DNA of 64,000 bases. Source: Camellia lanceoleosa (Eukaryota > Streptophyta > Magnoliopsida > Ericales > Theaceae). A program made the position numbers and the translations under genes. Under the pieces are notes generated by a model. It searched no databases and was not told where the DNA came from. It saw only the letters and a program-made list of their open reading frames with translations. This document shows positions 34,961 to 46,352 of the stretch, piece after piece. Position 1 is the first letter of the stretch, and the number at the start of each line of letters is the position of its first letter. The stretch spans positions 144,075 to 208,074 of the forward strand of contig JANUSC010000380.1 of the NCBI GenBank assembly GCA_025200525.1, written 5' to 3'.

Positions 34961-37276
34961 ATTCAAAAAACTACTATACCGTAACGATCTATTTGGAATT
35001 GCATAAAACAAAAATTCAATAAAATGGAAGTTGAATAAAATAAAAAATGGAAGTTGAATAAAATGAAAAGGAAGTTGAATAAAAATAAAAGGAAGTTGAA
35101 TAGAAAAAGAAATCGAATAAAATGAAAGTTGCATTAAATTAAAAATGCAAGTTGAATAAAAAGGAAATTGAATAAAATGGGAGATAATTGAAGAAACCAC
35201 TATACCTTAACGATCTATTTGGAAATTAAATGAAAAAGGAAGTTGAATAGAAACAAAAATGGAAGTTGCATAAAATTAACAATGTAAGTTCATTTAAGAA
35301 ACCACTATACCTTAACGATCTATTTCGAAATTAAATAAAAAAATGAAGTTGAATAGAAATGGAAATTGGATAAAAATGCAAGATGAATAAAAATAAAAAT
35401 GAAAGTTGCATAAAATTAAAATCAGAAGATGAATAAAATTAAAAATGGATGTTTCATAAAATTAACAATGGAAGTTAATTCAAGAAACCACTATACCTTA
35501 ACGATCTATTTGGAAATTAAATAAAAAATGAAAGTTGAATAGAAAAGGAAATTGGATAAAAATGGAAGTTGAATAAAAATAAAAATGGAAGTTGCATATA
35601 ATTAAAAATGGAAGTTCATCCAATAAACCACTACACCTTAACAATCTATATGGAAATTAAAAAAAAAAAAAAGGAAGTTGAATAAAAATGGACCACTATA
35701 CCTTAACGATCTATTTGGAAATTAAATAAGAAAAGGAGTTGAATAGAGAAGGAAATTGAATAAAAAAAGAAGTTGAATAGAAAAGGTAATTGAATAAAAA
35801 TAAAAATGGAAGTTGCATAAAATTAACAATGTAAGTTCATTTAAGAAACCACTATACCTTAACGGTCTATTTGGAAATTAAATAAAAAAGGAAGTTGAAT
35901 ACAAATGGAAGTTGAATAAAAAATGGAAGTTGCATAAAATTAAAAATGGCAGTTCATTTGAAAAACTACTATACCCTAACGATCTATTTGGAAATTAAAT
36001 AAAAAAGGACATTGAATAGAAAAGGAAATTGGATAAAACAAAAATGGAAGTTGTATAAAATTAAAAATGGCAATTCATTCAAGAAAATAGAATTGAATTA
36101 ACTTCCATTTTTATTTTTATTCAACTTCCATTTTTATTCAATTTCTTTTTCTTTTCAGATTCCTTTTTTTATTTAATTTACAAATAGATTGTTAAGTATA
36201 GTGGTTTCTGAATTAACTTCAAGAAACCACTATACATTAGCGATCTATTTGGAAAGTAAATAAAAAACAAAGTTGAATAGAATAGGAAATTGAATAAAAT
36301 GGAAGTTGAATAAAATTAATACTAGAAGCTGCATTAAATTAAAAACGAAAGTTCATCCGAGAAACCACTATACCTTAACGATCTATTTGGAAATTAAAAA
36401 ATAAAGGAAGTTGAATAGAAAAGGAAATTGAATAAAAATGAAAGTTTCACAAAATTAAAAATGTAAGTTCATTCAAGAAACTACTATACGTAACGATCTA
36501 TTTGGAAATTAAATAAAAAGGAAATTGAATAAAAATGGAAGTTGCATAAAATTTAAAATGGAAGTTCATTCCGAAACCACTATACCTTAGCGATCTATTT
36601 GGAAAGTAAATAAAAAACGGTTGAATAGAATAGGAAATTGAATAAAATGGAAGTTGAATAAAATTGAAAATGGAAGTTGCATAAAATTAAAAGTGGATGT
36701 TCATTCAAGAAACCACTATAACTTAACGATCTATTTGGAAATTAGATGAATAAAAATAACAATGGAAGTTGAATAAAAATAATAATGGAAGTTCATTCAA
36801 GAAACCACTATACCTTAACGATCTATTTGGAAAAAAAAAAAGAAAAAAAAAAGAGGAAGTTGAATAGAAAAGGAAATTAAATAAAAATGGAAGTTGAATA
36901 AAAATAAAATGAAATTTGCATAAAAATAAAAATGGAAGTTGAATAAAAATAAAAATGGAAGTTGCTTAAAATTAAAAAAGGAAGTTAAATAGAAAAGAAA
37001 ATTGGATAAAAATGGAAGTTGAATAAAAATAAAAGTGGAAGTTACATAAAATTAACAATGGAAATTCATTCAAGAAACCACTATACCTTAACGATCTATT
37101 TGAAAATTAAACCACTATGCATTAACGATCTATTTTGAAATTAAATAAAAAAGGAAGTTGAATAGAAAAGGAAATTGAAATAAAATAAAAAATGGAAGTT
37201 GAATAGAATAGGAAATTGAATAAAAATAAAAATGGAAGTTAAATAAAATTAAAAATGGAAGTTCATCCAATAAACT
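34961..37276 (+). repeat. Satellite block 8, mainly forward, up to element B
   Basis: Forward units, interrupted by a ~120-bp reversed piece at 36096-36217. The last unit, CATCCAATAAACT, is cut by element B; its other half resumes at 45857 (AAACTACTATACATTAACG), so B lies inside a satellite core. Confidence 0.9.
37272..37276. other. Target-site duplication AAACT, left copy
   Basis: AAACT directly precedes B's left LTR and is repeated at 45857-45861. It falls in the AGAAACCACTATACC part of a satellite core. Confidence 0.95.
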
Positions 37277-37884
37277 TGTAACGCCCTCAAAATAAACCCA
37301 ATAATCATAAATTCTTAACATGCTCAGACATAAGAGAATAAAGCATAAGTACATTTCATCAGAGTATTTCCTACAAATGTATTACATGTTAACAACAAAA
37401 GCAATGCCCTATGGGCTTACAGATTTTCAAGTCAACACTTGGTTACAAAAAGAAGAGTTCTAACTCTATACAAAATAAGCCCTTGGCTTAATTTACATGT
37501 AGTACAAATAAAGTAATCACAAAAGATGACCCAGCCACTAATCCTCTCAAGCTCGCCCTTGGAGGTGGCATGCTACATGTACTGAAAATGATGTCCCATA
37601 TAGGGTGAGCCAACGCCTAGTAGAGATATGCTAAACATAGTGTGGGCAATAACTAAAATATCAAGATTTGATAAATGTTTAATTCACATAAATCAATTCA
37701 TATTTCATTTCAAATACATGACCAATGTGTCCATGTTTTTATTCCATCTCTTAACCAATTCTCAATTCACAACCCGGGCTCAGAACCTGGCCATATACTT
37801 TAGGTGAGATCACATCTCATATCAACAACATTTCTAGTTCAATTGAAATAACGACTCGAATTAATCATTTCATGTTTCATAATA

Positions 37885-38036
37885 GATATACATTTTAGTA
37901 CTATATCCATCTCAGACAAAACACTTCCATATTCCACATATGATACACATTTTAGTGCTATATCAATGTCAAACAAAACACTTCCATATTCCACATATGA
38001 TACACATTTTAGTGCTGTATCAATGTCAAATGATAT
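37885..38036. repeat. 57-bp tandem repeat in the B LTR, three copies
   Basis: Units carry GATACACATTTTAGTGCTAT and ACACTTCCATATTCCACATA. This LTR has three units; the partner LTR has four (44245-44455), which accounts for nearly all of their 60-bp length difference. The third LTR fragment has three diverged units (51260-51400). Confidence 0.85.
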
Positions 38037-38944
38037 CCGGTTTAGAGGTCCATCCCCTATCTTCCCCTAAACTGTGGAGTACATCCCATATCTCCTCCCA
38101 CACAACACAGTGTATATAAACACATATCATATACATAATCAAACCAATACATAAAATTCATGTATTATATCAACCGCCATATTCAATGGCATACTTAATT
38201 GATTAGTTTTAGTTTGCCTAATCATCATACATTTTCTACAACAATCAAGACTATCCTCCACCGATAGCCCAAAGCAATTATTTCTAAACAGATAATAATT
38301 ACGTTCAACAGATAAATATCAACAATTCCAAAAGTGAGCGATTAATAAATCCAACTTCACTATTCCATCTCATAATGAGTCAATTTCAATATATTCAACA
38401 TAATTTTATATTCTCATAATTTTCCCAAATTAATTATACCAATTAATTTATGCACAAATTAGGGCTTTCTCCCCCCGTTTCTCAATATTAACCTAAAGGT
38501 TCAAATATCAACAACTCTTCAACAATACCATCATTTTGAGACCCAAATACATATTCAAGAGTCATAATAACAAAACCCGCTTTATTCATTTTGAAACCCT
38601 AAGTCCCAAAATTTCCCAACCCAAACCATCTATACAAATAGCTCAATATTTATGTTAAAACACATAAGAATGAGTAGGAATCCCTACCTCAAGAGATGAA
38701 TCCCAACGAAGAAGATGAAGAAAACGAAGAGGCCCCAAATCCTAAAATTCTCGGATCAAAATGTAGTCCTCAACGATCCCCACACTTTTTTGTAAAGGCC
38801 AAAGGGTAGGAGAACACTCTAACTAGATCAATACCTGGAGAGAAGTGAAGGTTTTAGAGAGAGGTGGTCTCCAATGGTGTTTTTTTGAAAAGTAGAAGAG
38901 AGAAAGGAAACCAAAGAGTGACCCAAAAAGTCGAATCCTGAAGT

Positions 38945-38950
38945 GATATA
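38945..38950 (-). promoter_or_regulatory. TATA-like box in the B LTR
   Basis: Sense strand CTGGTATATCACTTC, downstream of the palindrome cluster, at the position equivalent to the C box. The partner LTR has it at 45364-45369. Confidence 0.5.
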
Positions 38951-38959
38951 CCAGTCGCC

Positions 38960-39240
38960 CCACTCGAGCGTGGGAACTCCCGCTCGAGCGTCAAAAGCGC
39001 CGCTCGAGCGTAGATTACACACTTCCAGAAGTTTTGCAGGCCATGTTCCCTGCTCGAGCGTCAGACTTCCTGCTCAAGCGGAGGAACAAAATCAAAGGGT
39101 CACGCTCGAGCGTCGAAACTCCTGCTCGAGCGTCTGAAGACCTGCAGACAAAAGTACTGGGAGATAGAAAATCACGCTCAAGCATCAAAACTCCCGCTCG
39201 AGCGGATAAGCAACAATGAAGGCCCGCCGGCGTCAAAAGC
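38960..39240 (-). repeat. CGCTCGAGCG palindrome cluster in U3 of the B LTR
   Basis: About ten CTCGAGCG-type motifs (for example near 38964, 38982, 39001, 39051, 39105, 39123, 39195) plus variants CTCAAGC and CCGCCGGCG. The cluster is upstream of the TATA-like box. In the partner LTR (45380-45665) several copies are shortened to CGCCGA or CGCCGAAG. Confidence 0.8.
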
Positions 39241-39432
39241 CTGCCGGCGTGAAGGCCAAAATCTGGGCATCAACTCTAGGTTTCAAAACACAACCAACCT
39301 GTTTCAAACTTGCCCAACACAACCCAAGACTCAAATACAAAGAGTAAAGGAAGGAAATGAGAATGAGACAACAACACAACCACGAAACCAAGTCCGGAAC
39401 ACAATATACAAAGGAAAACCGGGATCGCTATA

Positions 39433-39445
39433 ACCCTCCCCCCTT
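39433..39445 (-). other. Polypurine tract of element B
   Basis: Sense AAGGGGGGAGGGT next to the 3' LTR terminus TATAGCG. Confidence 0.85.
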
Positions 39446-39848
39446 AAAGAATTTCGTCCCTGAAATTAAGCACAAGTTTTCAAAAACAAGTTTTTCTCAA
39501 TTCTCAACAACATCATAATTCATTTTCCAATAACTTGACCCATTACCGGTCATTCCATCTCTATTCAAGAGGCATTTCACAATATATACACAATATGCAT
39601 TATTAGCATGCTTTTCCTTGAAATCTACCAATTTCAGTACATTTTTCACAATTTCTTATAATATTCAATATTCATGCTATAATTCCATTCCTACAATACA
39701 TTTAACATATGCAATGTTACATTAAACTTCCATTCCAAGGCAAATTTCAAAATACTTCCATAAATCCAAAACATATACGATGTTTTACAACTCAAGACAA
39801 ATTTAATGCTCTTAAAGTTCATTAATATTACAAAATCCCAATACATGG

Positions 39849-40025
39849 TTAAACAATTACAAACAAGTCCGGATATTTCTCACGGACTTCCAACTCACAT
39901 TCCCAGGTGGCTTCCTTCACTCTGTGATGCTTCCACAAAACCTTTACTAAAGGAATGGTCTTGCCTCGCAAGACTTGCTCCCGCCTATCCAAGACCCAAA
40001 CCGGTCTCTCCTCATACGAGGCATC
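39849..40025 (-). pseudogene. pol: Element B chromodomain, cut off by a stop codon
   Basis: In frame with and directly after the TAG that ends the integrase segment. It reads DASYEERPVWVLDRREQV, then KTIPLVKVLWKHHRVKEATW and EVREKYPDLFVIV, then TAA at 39849. Element C has GAG in place of the TAG (VDEDVSYEERP), so one base change removed the domain from the protein. The domain normally reads histone marks and directs insertion into heterochromatin. Confidence 0.85.
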
Positions 40026-41165
40026 CTAATCTACCTCCAAGTCGGTCCAATCTAATACATGTGACGGGTCCGGCTCATACTTCCGAAGCATACTAACATG
40101 AAACACGTCATGTACCCCGGACAACTGCGGCGGTAAAGCTAAATGGTAAGCAACCTTGCCAATCCTCTCAAGGATCTCAAAAGGGCCAATAAACCGAGGG
40201 GATAATGTCCCACTCTTTCCAAACCTCATCAAACCCCGCCTAGGTGATATTTTCAGAAAAACATGATCACTCATCTCAAATGCCAAAGGCCTCCTCCTAC
40301 GGTCGACATAACTCTTTTGGCAACTCTGGGCTGTCACAAGCCTCCTACGGATAAGCTCAACCTTCTCCGTCGTTTCCCTCACCAACTCCAGGCCCAACAA
40401 AGGTGCCTCACCCACCTCGGCCCAACAAACTGGAGACCTACACGGTCGACCATACAAGGCCTCAAACGGTGCCATATCGATACTTGACTGAAAACTGTTG
40501 TTGTAGGCAAACTCCACCAAGGGCAAGTGCCTCTCCCACGTCCCACTAAAGTCATGGACACAACCTCGAAGTATATCCTCAAGGATCTGAATAGTACGCT
40601 CGGACTGCCCATCAGTCTGAGGATGATAAGTCGTGCTAAAGGTCAACTTAGTGCCCAAGGCACTCTGCAAACTCTGCCACAACCTAGCAGTAAAAGGAGG
40701 ATTTCTATCTGAGACGATCGTCATCGAGACCCCGTGCAACCTCACTATGTCCCGAATATACAAATCGGCAAGATGATCTACTGAATCTTTCATGCACATA
40801 GGGATAAAGTGTGCCGACTTAGTCAATTGGTCTACAACCACCCAAATAGCATCACTACCCCGCTGAGTCCTCGGAAGACCTACAACGAAGTCCATAGTGA
40901 CATGCTCCCACTTCCACTCGGCAATAGGCAAGGGTTGCAACAAACCCGCTGGCCTCTGATGCTCGGCCTTCACTTGCTGACAAGTAAGGCACTTAGATAC
41001 GAAAGCTGCCACATCTCTCTTCATACCCCGCCACCAAAACTGGCGACCCAAATCACGATACATCTTGGTGCCTCCCAGATGCACCGCAAGGCGTGAATAG
41101 TGAAATTCTCGGAGTACCTCCTCTCGGCAAGACTCCGGTACAAACAAGTGGTCTCGGTATCTCAC
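40026..41165 (-). CDS. pol: Integrase segment of element B pol, open for 379 codons
   Basis: The only long intact reading frame of the window. The first Met is internal to the former polyprotein; the upstream sequence is lost at a deletion junction near 41174. HHCC zinc finger: H22, H29, C59, C62. Catalytic DDE triad: D92 (TMDF), D153 (IVSDRN) and E189 (DGQSERT), with the family's 35-residue gap between the last two. The C-terminal part has LSPRFIGPFEILERIGKVAY (about 321-340; GPY/F-type) and HDVFHVSMLRKYEPDPSHVL (352-371). It ends at a premature TAG before the chromodomain. Integrase joins cDNA ends to the target. Without an RT-encoding 5' part or start it is not expected to be made as such. 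Confidence 0.9.
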   Translation of the reverse strand: MRYRDHLFVPESCREEVLREFHYSRLAVHLGGTKMYRDLGRQFWWRGMKRDVAAFVSKCLTCQQVKAEHQRPAGLLQPLPIAEWKWEHVTMDFVVGLPRTQRGSDAIWVVVDQLTKSAHFIPMCMKDSVDHLADLYIRDIVRLHGVSMTIVSDRNPPFTARLWQSLQSALGTKLTFSTTYHPQTDGQSERTIQILEDILRGCVHDFSGTWERHLPLVEFAYNNSFQSSIDMAPFEALYGRPCRSPVCWAEVGEAPLLGLELVRETTEKVELIRRRLVTAQSCQKSYVDRRRRPLAFEMSDHVFLKISPRRGLMRFGKSGTLSPRFIGPFEILERIGKVAYHLALPPQLSGVHDVFHVSMLRKYEPDPSHVLDWTDLEVD

Positions 41166-41173
41166 ACTCAGAA

Positions 41174-41766
41174 CTTGACCTTTCCTAGCCAGAACTCACA
41201 CTTCCCAAACTTGGCATACAGCCTATGGGCTCTAAGCAATTCAAGCAGCACTCTCAAGTGTTCCTCGTGCTCCTTAGAAGGCGAATAAATCGTAATGTCG
41301 CCCACGAAAACAACCACAAAGCGATCTAAGAATTCCGGAATATCCTGTTCATCAAATCCAGAACATCGCTAAAGGCATTGGTGAGCCCAAATGGCATCAC
41401 CGAAACTCATAATGGCCATACCGCTGCATGTAATGCCGCTTGAATATCCTCCTCCTCGACCCTCAACCGTGGTAACCCGATCTCAAGTCTATCTTAGAGA
41501 AACAACGGAACCCTTCAACCGGTCAAACAGTCATCTATACGGGCATAGGGTACTTATTCTTAACCGTAGTCTTATTCAACTTCCTAATCAATGCAAAGTC
41601 TCAAGGCACCATCTTTCTTTTTTAGCAAAGAGGGCCAGCTTCCACTATGAAATACTAGGGCGAATAAAGCCCTTATCTAGTAATTCCTGGAGCTGAATCT
41701 TCAACTCACTCAACTCGGCTGGGGCAAAATGATAAGGTGCCATAGAAATCGGCACTGTGCCGGGCA
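41174..41766 (-). pseudogene. pol: Element B reverse transcriptase remnant
   Basis: Homologous to C's 7498-8080 region but full of indels. Visible: the catalytic-loop box, again [11 protein letters not shown] (41290-41310) with Gly for the first Asp; PFGLTNA-like and LDLRSRLPRLRVEEEDI-like pieces in shifting frames; and the KTTVKNKYP region near 41555. At 41174 the sequence jumps from integrase-side DNA (TATCTCACACTCAG) straight to RT DNA, skipping about 0.85 kb that C has, so RNase H is gone. Confidence 0.85.
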
Positions 41767-42300
41767 CTAGATCAATGGAGAACTCAATCTCTCAGTGAGG
41801 TGGCAAACTGACAAGATCCTCAGGAAAAACGTCCGAGTACTCACAAACCACTCTCGAATACAATGGGTCTCATCACACTCACTACTCAAAAGGCTAGCAA
41901 GAAGACCACTAAGCTCACTCCGCTCATGATCATATACCGGTGGCAACACACTACCAACCCGGTCCCCCAAGAAATGGAAACAATCCCCGCTCCAGGTACA
42001 TACTGTGACCCTGGCGGTAACAATCGATAATGACCGGTATGACGATAACCAGCCCATACCCAAAATAATATCAAATCCCGACATGGGCATAACTACAAAA
42101 GGAAACGGAAGCCGACGATCTGCTACCTCTATATCACACCCTCTACACCCTTGTTTCAAAATCAACTCGCCCCCAACAGGTGATACAACACATATAGGAG
42201 ATGCTAACTGTGCCAACCCCAAACCCAAAACAGATGCAAATGCAGTAGATACAAAGGAATGAGATGCACCCGTATCAATCAACACCTTAGCAAAGATCAT
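41767..42300 (-). pseudogene. pol: Element B aspartic protease, open segment, frameshifted afterwards
   Basis: 177 codons containing the retropepsin site [13 protein letters not shown] and GFDIILGMGWLSSYR. It shares most residues with C's protease ([20 protein letters not shown]). The usual GMDWL reads GMGWL, and a frameshift near 42030 garbles what follows. The DTG is intact. The enzyme would process Gag-Pol. Confidence 0.88.
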
Positions 42301-43237
42301 GCAGATCGGGACGATGAAGCCCCTAATTGGCCTCGAGGCTCAGACCGACCGAGCTGGCTGAAAACTCGCTCGCCCAGATGCACCGGATAAAGCACTCAAT
42401 CATGGGCAAAACCTCCTCGAGATCGCTGAGGTGTGAACCTCTGCTCTCGCCATCACCCCGACCATCCCGACTTCTCTTGGAGCCTTTCGCCTCCTCCTCC
42501 TCAGATCATGATTCCATATGGGCTGCAGCATCAACCAAACACCCATAGTCTCGAGTCATAAACCTACCAATTCTCATCTTGAGGCTGCACCTCAACTTCT
42601 TCTCAAACTTGATACAACGGCGTTCCTCGGACGCCACAAGTTCAGGTGCAAACTCGACAAGCTAGTAAATGCATTTCAAACTTAGCCATCAAGAACTCAC
42701 CGCAAAAGCCGCAGAATCGGGTCTTTCACCTTCTCCTCGACAATGGAGATAAGGACTTCTCTTGAAAGCATTCACAAAGCCTCCCAAGTGCCATCCAAAC
42801 GCCCTTCACCAATTTCCACCATCGACCAAGATCCCTTCACCGAAAGATGCCAAGGTCACTTTCAAGGCTCCGCCTCGATGCCTAGCATTTCAACGCGTCT
42901 TTGCTATTTGTTCCAACCACTATCTCGCTTTAAGTGGCTCCTTCGGATCACCGACAAACTCGTTCGGATTAGACCTAAGAACTCTTCGAAAGGAAGGCCC
43001 CGTGATCCACAACTGGGCTCGAACTTGGGCCCGAATCGATTCTCACCTAAGAATGCCCATAGATTCTCTCAAAGCATTGGCTATCCTATGGGCTAAAGCG
43101 CCCATAGCCTGTTGACCTGCTGGCTCGGCCATATTGGCCTGGCCGACTCCCTCCTGCATCGCCGGATTCTGCTCCGATATAGGCACTTCCTTCCTCCTAG
43201 GCCTACCACGCCTACCATCACGTCCTCATCCTGACAT
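42301..43237 (-). pseudogene. gag: Element B gag remnant
   Basis: The start ATG is at 43237, equivalent to C's, but codon 4 is TGA (43226-43228) where C has CGA, so the product is MSG only. Downstream, pieces matching C's Gag core occur in several frames (42560-42880). The CCHC knuckle region of C (about 8880-9095) has no counterpart: GGGCAAAACCTCCTCGAG joins directly to GAGGTGTGAACCTCT. No functional Gag. Confidence 0.8.
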
Positions 43238-43625
43238 CCTAATAAAGGTAACGAAGAACATTAGCACATTCACAAATGTGCCGAAGCTATAACACTCATG
43301 TCCTAATGCATGGACAACTATAATTCACTCCATGTAAGCACATAATCACATAAGCACTTACGAATTTCATTTCCGGATAATGATAGTCCCGAGGCGTTAC
43401 TAGAGTTCCGGTTAGAAACAGCATTGATCAAGTGCTTTTCTAACAAAACTCACAGAAACCCAAAGATCCAATCAACATCCTAGAAATTAAATTCCATACC
43501 CAAATAACCATATAAATGTGTTATCATATAAACACATAACATTACACGTAAGTCTCTAACAAGCGAGACAAACCCATTGTGATACTAATCACTTCCCACA
43601 TACCCAAAGTATTCAAACCCGGTAT
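43238..43625 (-). other. Element B 5' leader
   Basis: About 390 bases between primer site and gag, homologous to C's leader; no gene. Confidence 0.6.
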
Positions 43626-43637
43626 GCTCTGATACCA
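43626..43637 (-). other. Primer binding site of element B, tRNA-iMet type
   Basis: Sense TGGTATCAGAGC, three bases after the 5' LTR end; identical to element C's site. Confidence 0.93.
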
Positions 43638-43640
43638 AGT

Positions 43641-45856
43641 TGTAACGCCCTCAAAATAAACCCAATAATCATACATTCTTAACATGCTCAGACATAGGAG
43701 AATAAAGCATCAGTACATTTCATCAGAGTATTTCTTACAAATGTATTACATGTTAACAACAAAAGCAATGCCCTATGGGCTTACAGCATTTCAAGTCAAC
43801 ACTTGGTTACAAAAAGAAGAGTTCTAACTCTATACAAAATAAGCCTTTGGCTTGATTTTCATGTAGTACAAATAAAGTAATCACAAAAGATGACCCAGCC
43901 ACTAATCCTTTCAAGCTACGTCCTTGGAGGTGGCATGCTACCTGTACCTGAAAATGATGTCCCATATAGGGTGAGACAACGCCTAGTAGAGATATGCTAA
44001 ACATAGTGTGGGCAATAACTAAAATATTAGCATTTGATAAATGTTTAATTCACATAAATCAATTCATATTTCATTTCAAATACATGACCAATGTGTCCAT
44101 GTTTTTATTCCATCTCTTAACCAATTCTCAATTCACAACCCGGGCTCAGAACCTGGCCATATACTTTAGGTGAGATCACATCCCATATCAACAACATTTC
44201 TATTTCAATTGAAATAACGACTCGAATTAATCATTTCATGTTTCATAATAGATATACATTTTAGTACTATATCCATCTCGCATAAAACACTTCCATATTC
44301 CACATATGATACACATTTTAGTGCTATATCAATGTCAAACAAAACACTTCCATATTCCACATATGATACACATTTTAGTGCTATATCAATGTCAAACAAA
44401 ACACTTCCATATTCCACATATGATACACATTTTAGTGCTGTATCAATGTCAAATGATATCCGGTTTAGAGGTCCATCCCCTATCTTCCCCTAAACTGTGG
44501 AGTACATCCCATATCTCCTCCCACACAACACAGTGTATATAAACACATATCATATACATAATCAAACCAATACATAAAATTCATGTATTATATCAACCGC
44601 CATATTCAATGGCATACTTAATTGATTAGTTTTAGTTTGCCTAATCATTATACATTGTCTACAACAATCAAGACTATCCTCCACCGATAGCCCAAAGCAA
44701 TTATTTCTAAACAGATAATAATTACGTTCAACAGATAAATATCAACAATTCCAAAAGTGAGCGATTAATAAATCCAACTTCACTATTCCATCTCATAATG
44801 AGCCAATTTCAATATATTCAACTCAATTTTATATTCTCATAATTTTTCCAAATTAATTATACCAATTAATTTATGCACAAATTAGGGCTTTCCCTGCTTT
44901 CTCAATATTAACCTAAAGGTTCAAATATTAACAACTCTTCAACAATACCATCATTTTGAGACCCAAATACATATTCAAGAGTCAAAATAACAAAACCCCC
45001 TTTATTCATTTTGAAACCCTAAGTCCCAAAATTTCCCAACTCAAACCATCTATACAAATAGCTCAATATTTATGTTAAAACACATAAGAATGAGTAGGAA
45101 TCCCTACCTCATGAGATGAATCCCAACGAAGAAGATGAAGAAAACGAAGATGCCCCAAATCCTAAAATTCTCGGATCAAAATGTAGTCCTCAACAATCCC
45201 CACACTTTTTGTAAAGGCCAAAGGGTAGGAGAACACTCTAACTAGATCAATACTTAGAGAGAAGTGAAGGTTTTAGAGAGAGGTGGTCTCCAATGGTGTT
45301 TTTTTGAAAAGTAGGAGAGAGAAAGGAAACCAAAAAGTGATTCAAAAAGTCGAATCCCGAAGTGATATACCAGTCACCCCGCTCGAGCGTGGGAACCCCT
45401 GCTCGAAAGGCCGACAGAGTCACGCCGAGGCCAAAAGCGCCACTCGGCGAGATTACACACTTCCAAGTTTTGCAGACATGGTCCCCGCCGAAGGCCAAAC
45501 TTCCCGCTCTAACAGAGGAACGAAACAAAGGGTCACGCCGAGCATCAAAACTCTAGCTCGAGCATCAAGACCCGCAGACAAAAGTATCGGGAGGTGGAAA
45601 ATTACGCCGAAGTTAAAACGCCCGCTCGAGCGGAGAAGCAACAACGAAGGGCCCGCTCGAGCGTCAAAAGCCCCGCAAAATCTGGGCATCAACTCTAGGT
45701 TTCAAAACACAACCAACCTATTTGAAACCTACCCAACACAACCCAAGACTCAAATACAAAGAGTAAGGGAAGGAAATGAGAATGAGACAACAACACAACC
45801 ACGGAACCAAGTCCGGAACACAATATACAAAGGAAAGGAAAACCGGGATCGCTATA
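43641..45856 (-). repeat. 5' LTR of element B
   Basis: Partner of 37277-39432. It has four instead of three 57-bp units (44245-44455) and a degraded palindrome cluster (45380-45665). Otherwise close to its partner over long stretches, for example GAGTAGGAATCCCTACCTCA and the region 44460-44640. Confidence 0.95.
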
Positions 45857-45861
45857 AAACT
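45857..45861. other. Target-site duplication AAACT, right copy
   Basis: Matches 37272-37276; the satellite core resumes with ACTATACATTAACGATC. Confidence 0.95.
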
Positions 45862-46352
45862 ACTATACATTAACGATCTATGTGGAAATTAAATAGAAAA
45901 TGAAGTTGAATAGAAATGAAAGTTGAATAAAATTAAAAATGGAAGTTCATCCAAGAAACCACTATACCTTAACGATCAATTGGGAAATTAAAAAAAAAAA
46001 AAAAGAAAATTGAGTAAAAATGGAAGTTGAATAGAAAAGGAAATTGAATAAAATAAAAAATGGAAGTTGAATTGAAAAGGAAATTGAATAAAAATGGAAG
46101 TTGAATAAAATTAAAATTGAAAGTTCATTCAAGAAACCACTATACCATAACGATCTATTTGTAAATTGAATAAAAATGGAAGTTGAATAGAAAGGGAAAT
46201 TGAATAAAAATGGAAGTTGAATAGGAAAGGAAATTGAATAAAATGGAAGTTGAATAAAATGGAAGTTTAATAAAATGGAATTGAATAAAATAAAAATGAA
46301 AGTTGCATAAAATTAAAATGGAAGTTCTTTCAAAAACCACTATACCTTAACG
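45862..46352 (+). repeat. Satellite block 9, forward
   Basis: Continues the unit interrupted by B; forward until the switch at AACGATTTATTT|TTATTCAACTTCC. Confidence 0.88.

Larger units (their letters stand above)
37277..39432 (-). repeat. 3' LTR of element B
   Basis: TGTAACGCCC ... GATCGCTATA on the plus strand. It contains three copies of a 57-bp unit (37885-38036), a minus-strand TATATC box (38945-38950) and a CTCGAG-type palindrome cluster (38960-39240). The partner LTR is 43641-45856. Confidence 0.95.
37277..45856 (-). mobile_element. Tekay/Del-type chromovirus B, complete ends, internally deleted
   Basis: An 8.6-kb minus-strand LTR element in the satellite: LTRs of 2156 and 2216 bp, tRNA-iMet primer site, polypurine tract, and AAACT target duplication. 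It is related to element C in LTR ends, leader and proteins but its LTR is longer and distinct. The internal part is 4.2 kb against 5.4 kb in C, because RNase H/RT C-terminus and the Gag zinc-knuckle region are missing. The integrase is the only long intact segment. It could move only with proteins supplied by other copies. Confidence 0.95.

Noticed and set aside
38960..39240. CTCGAG strings as engineered XhoI sites or vector
   Set aside because: They are part of a natural LTR motif array with variants and occur in related LTRs.
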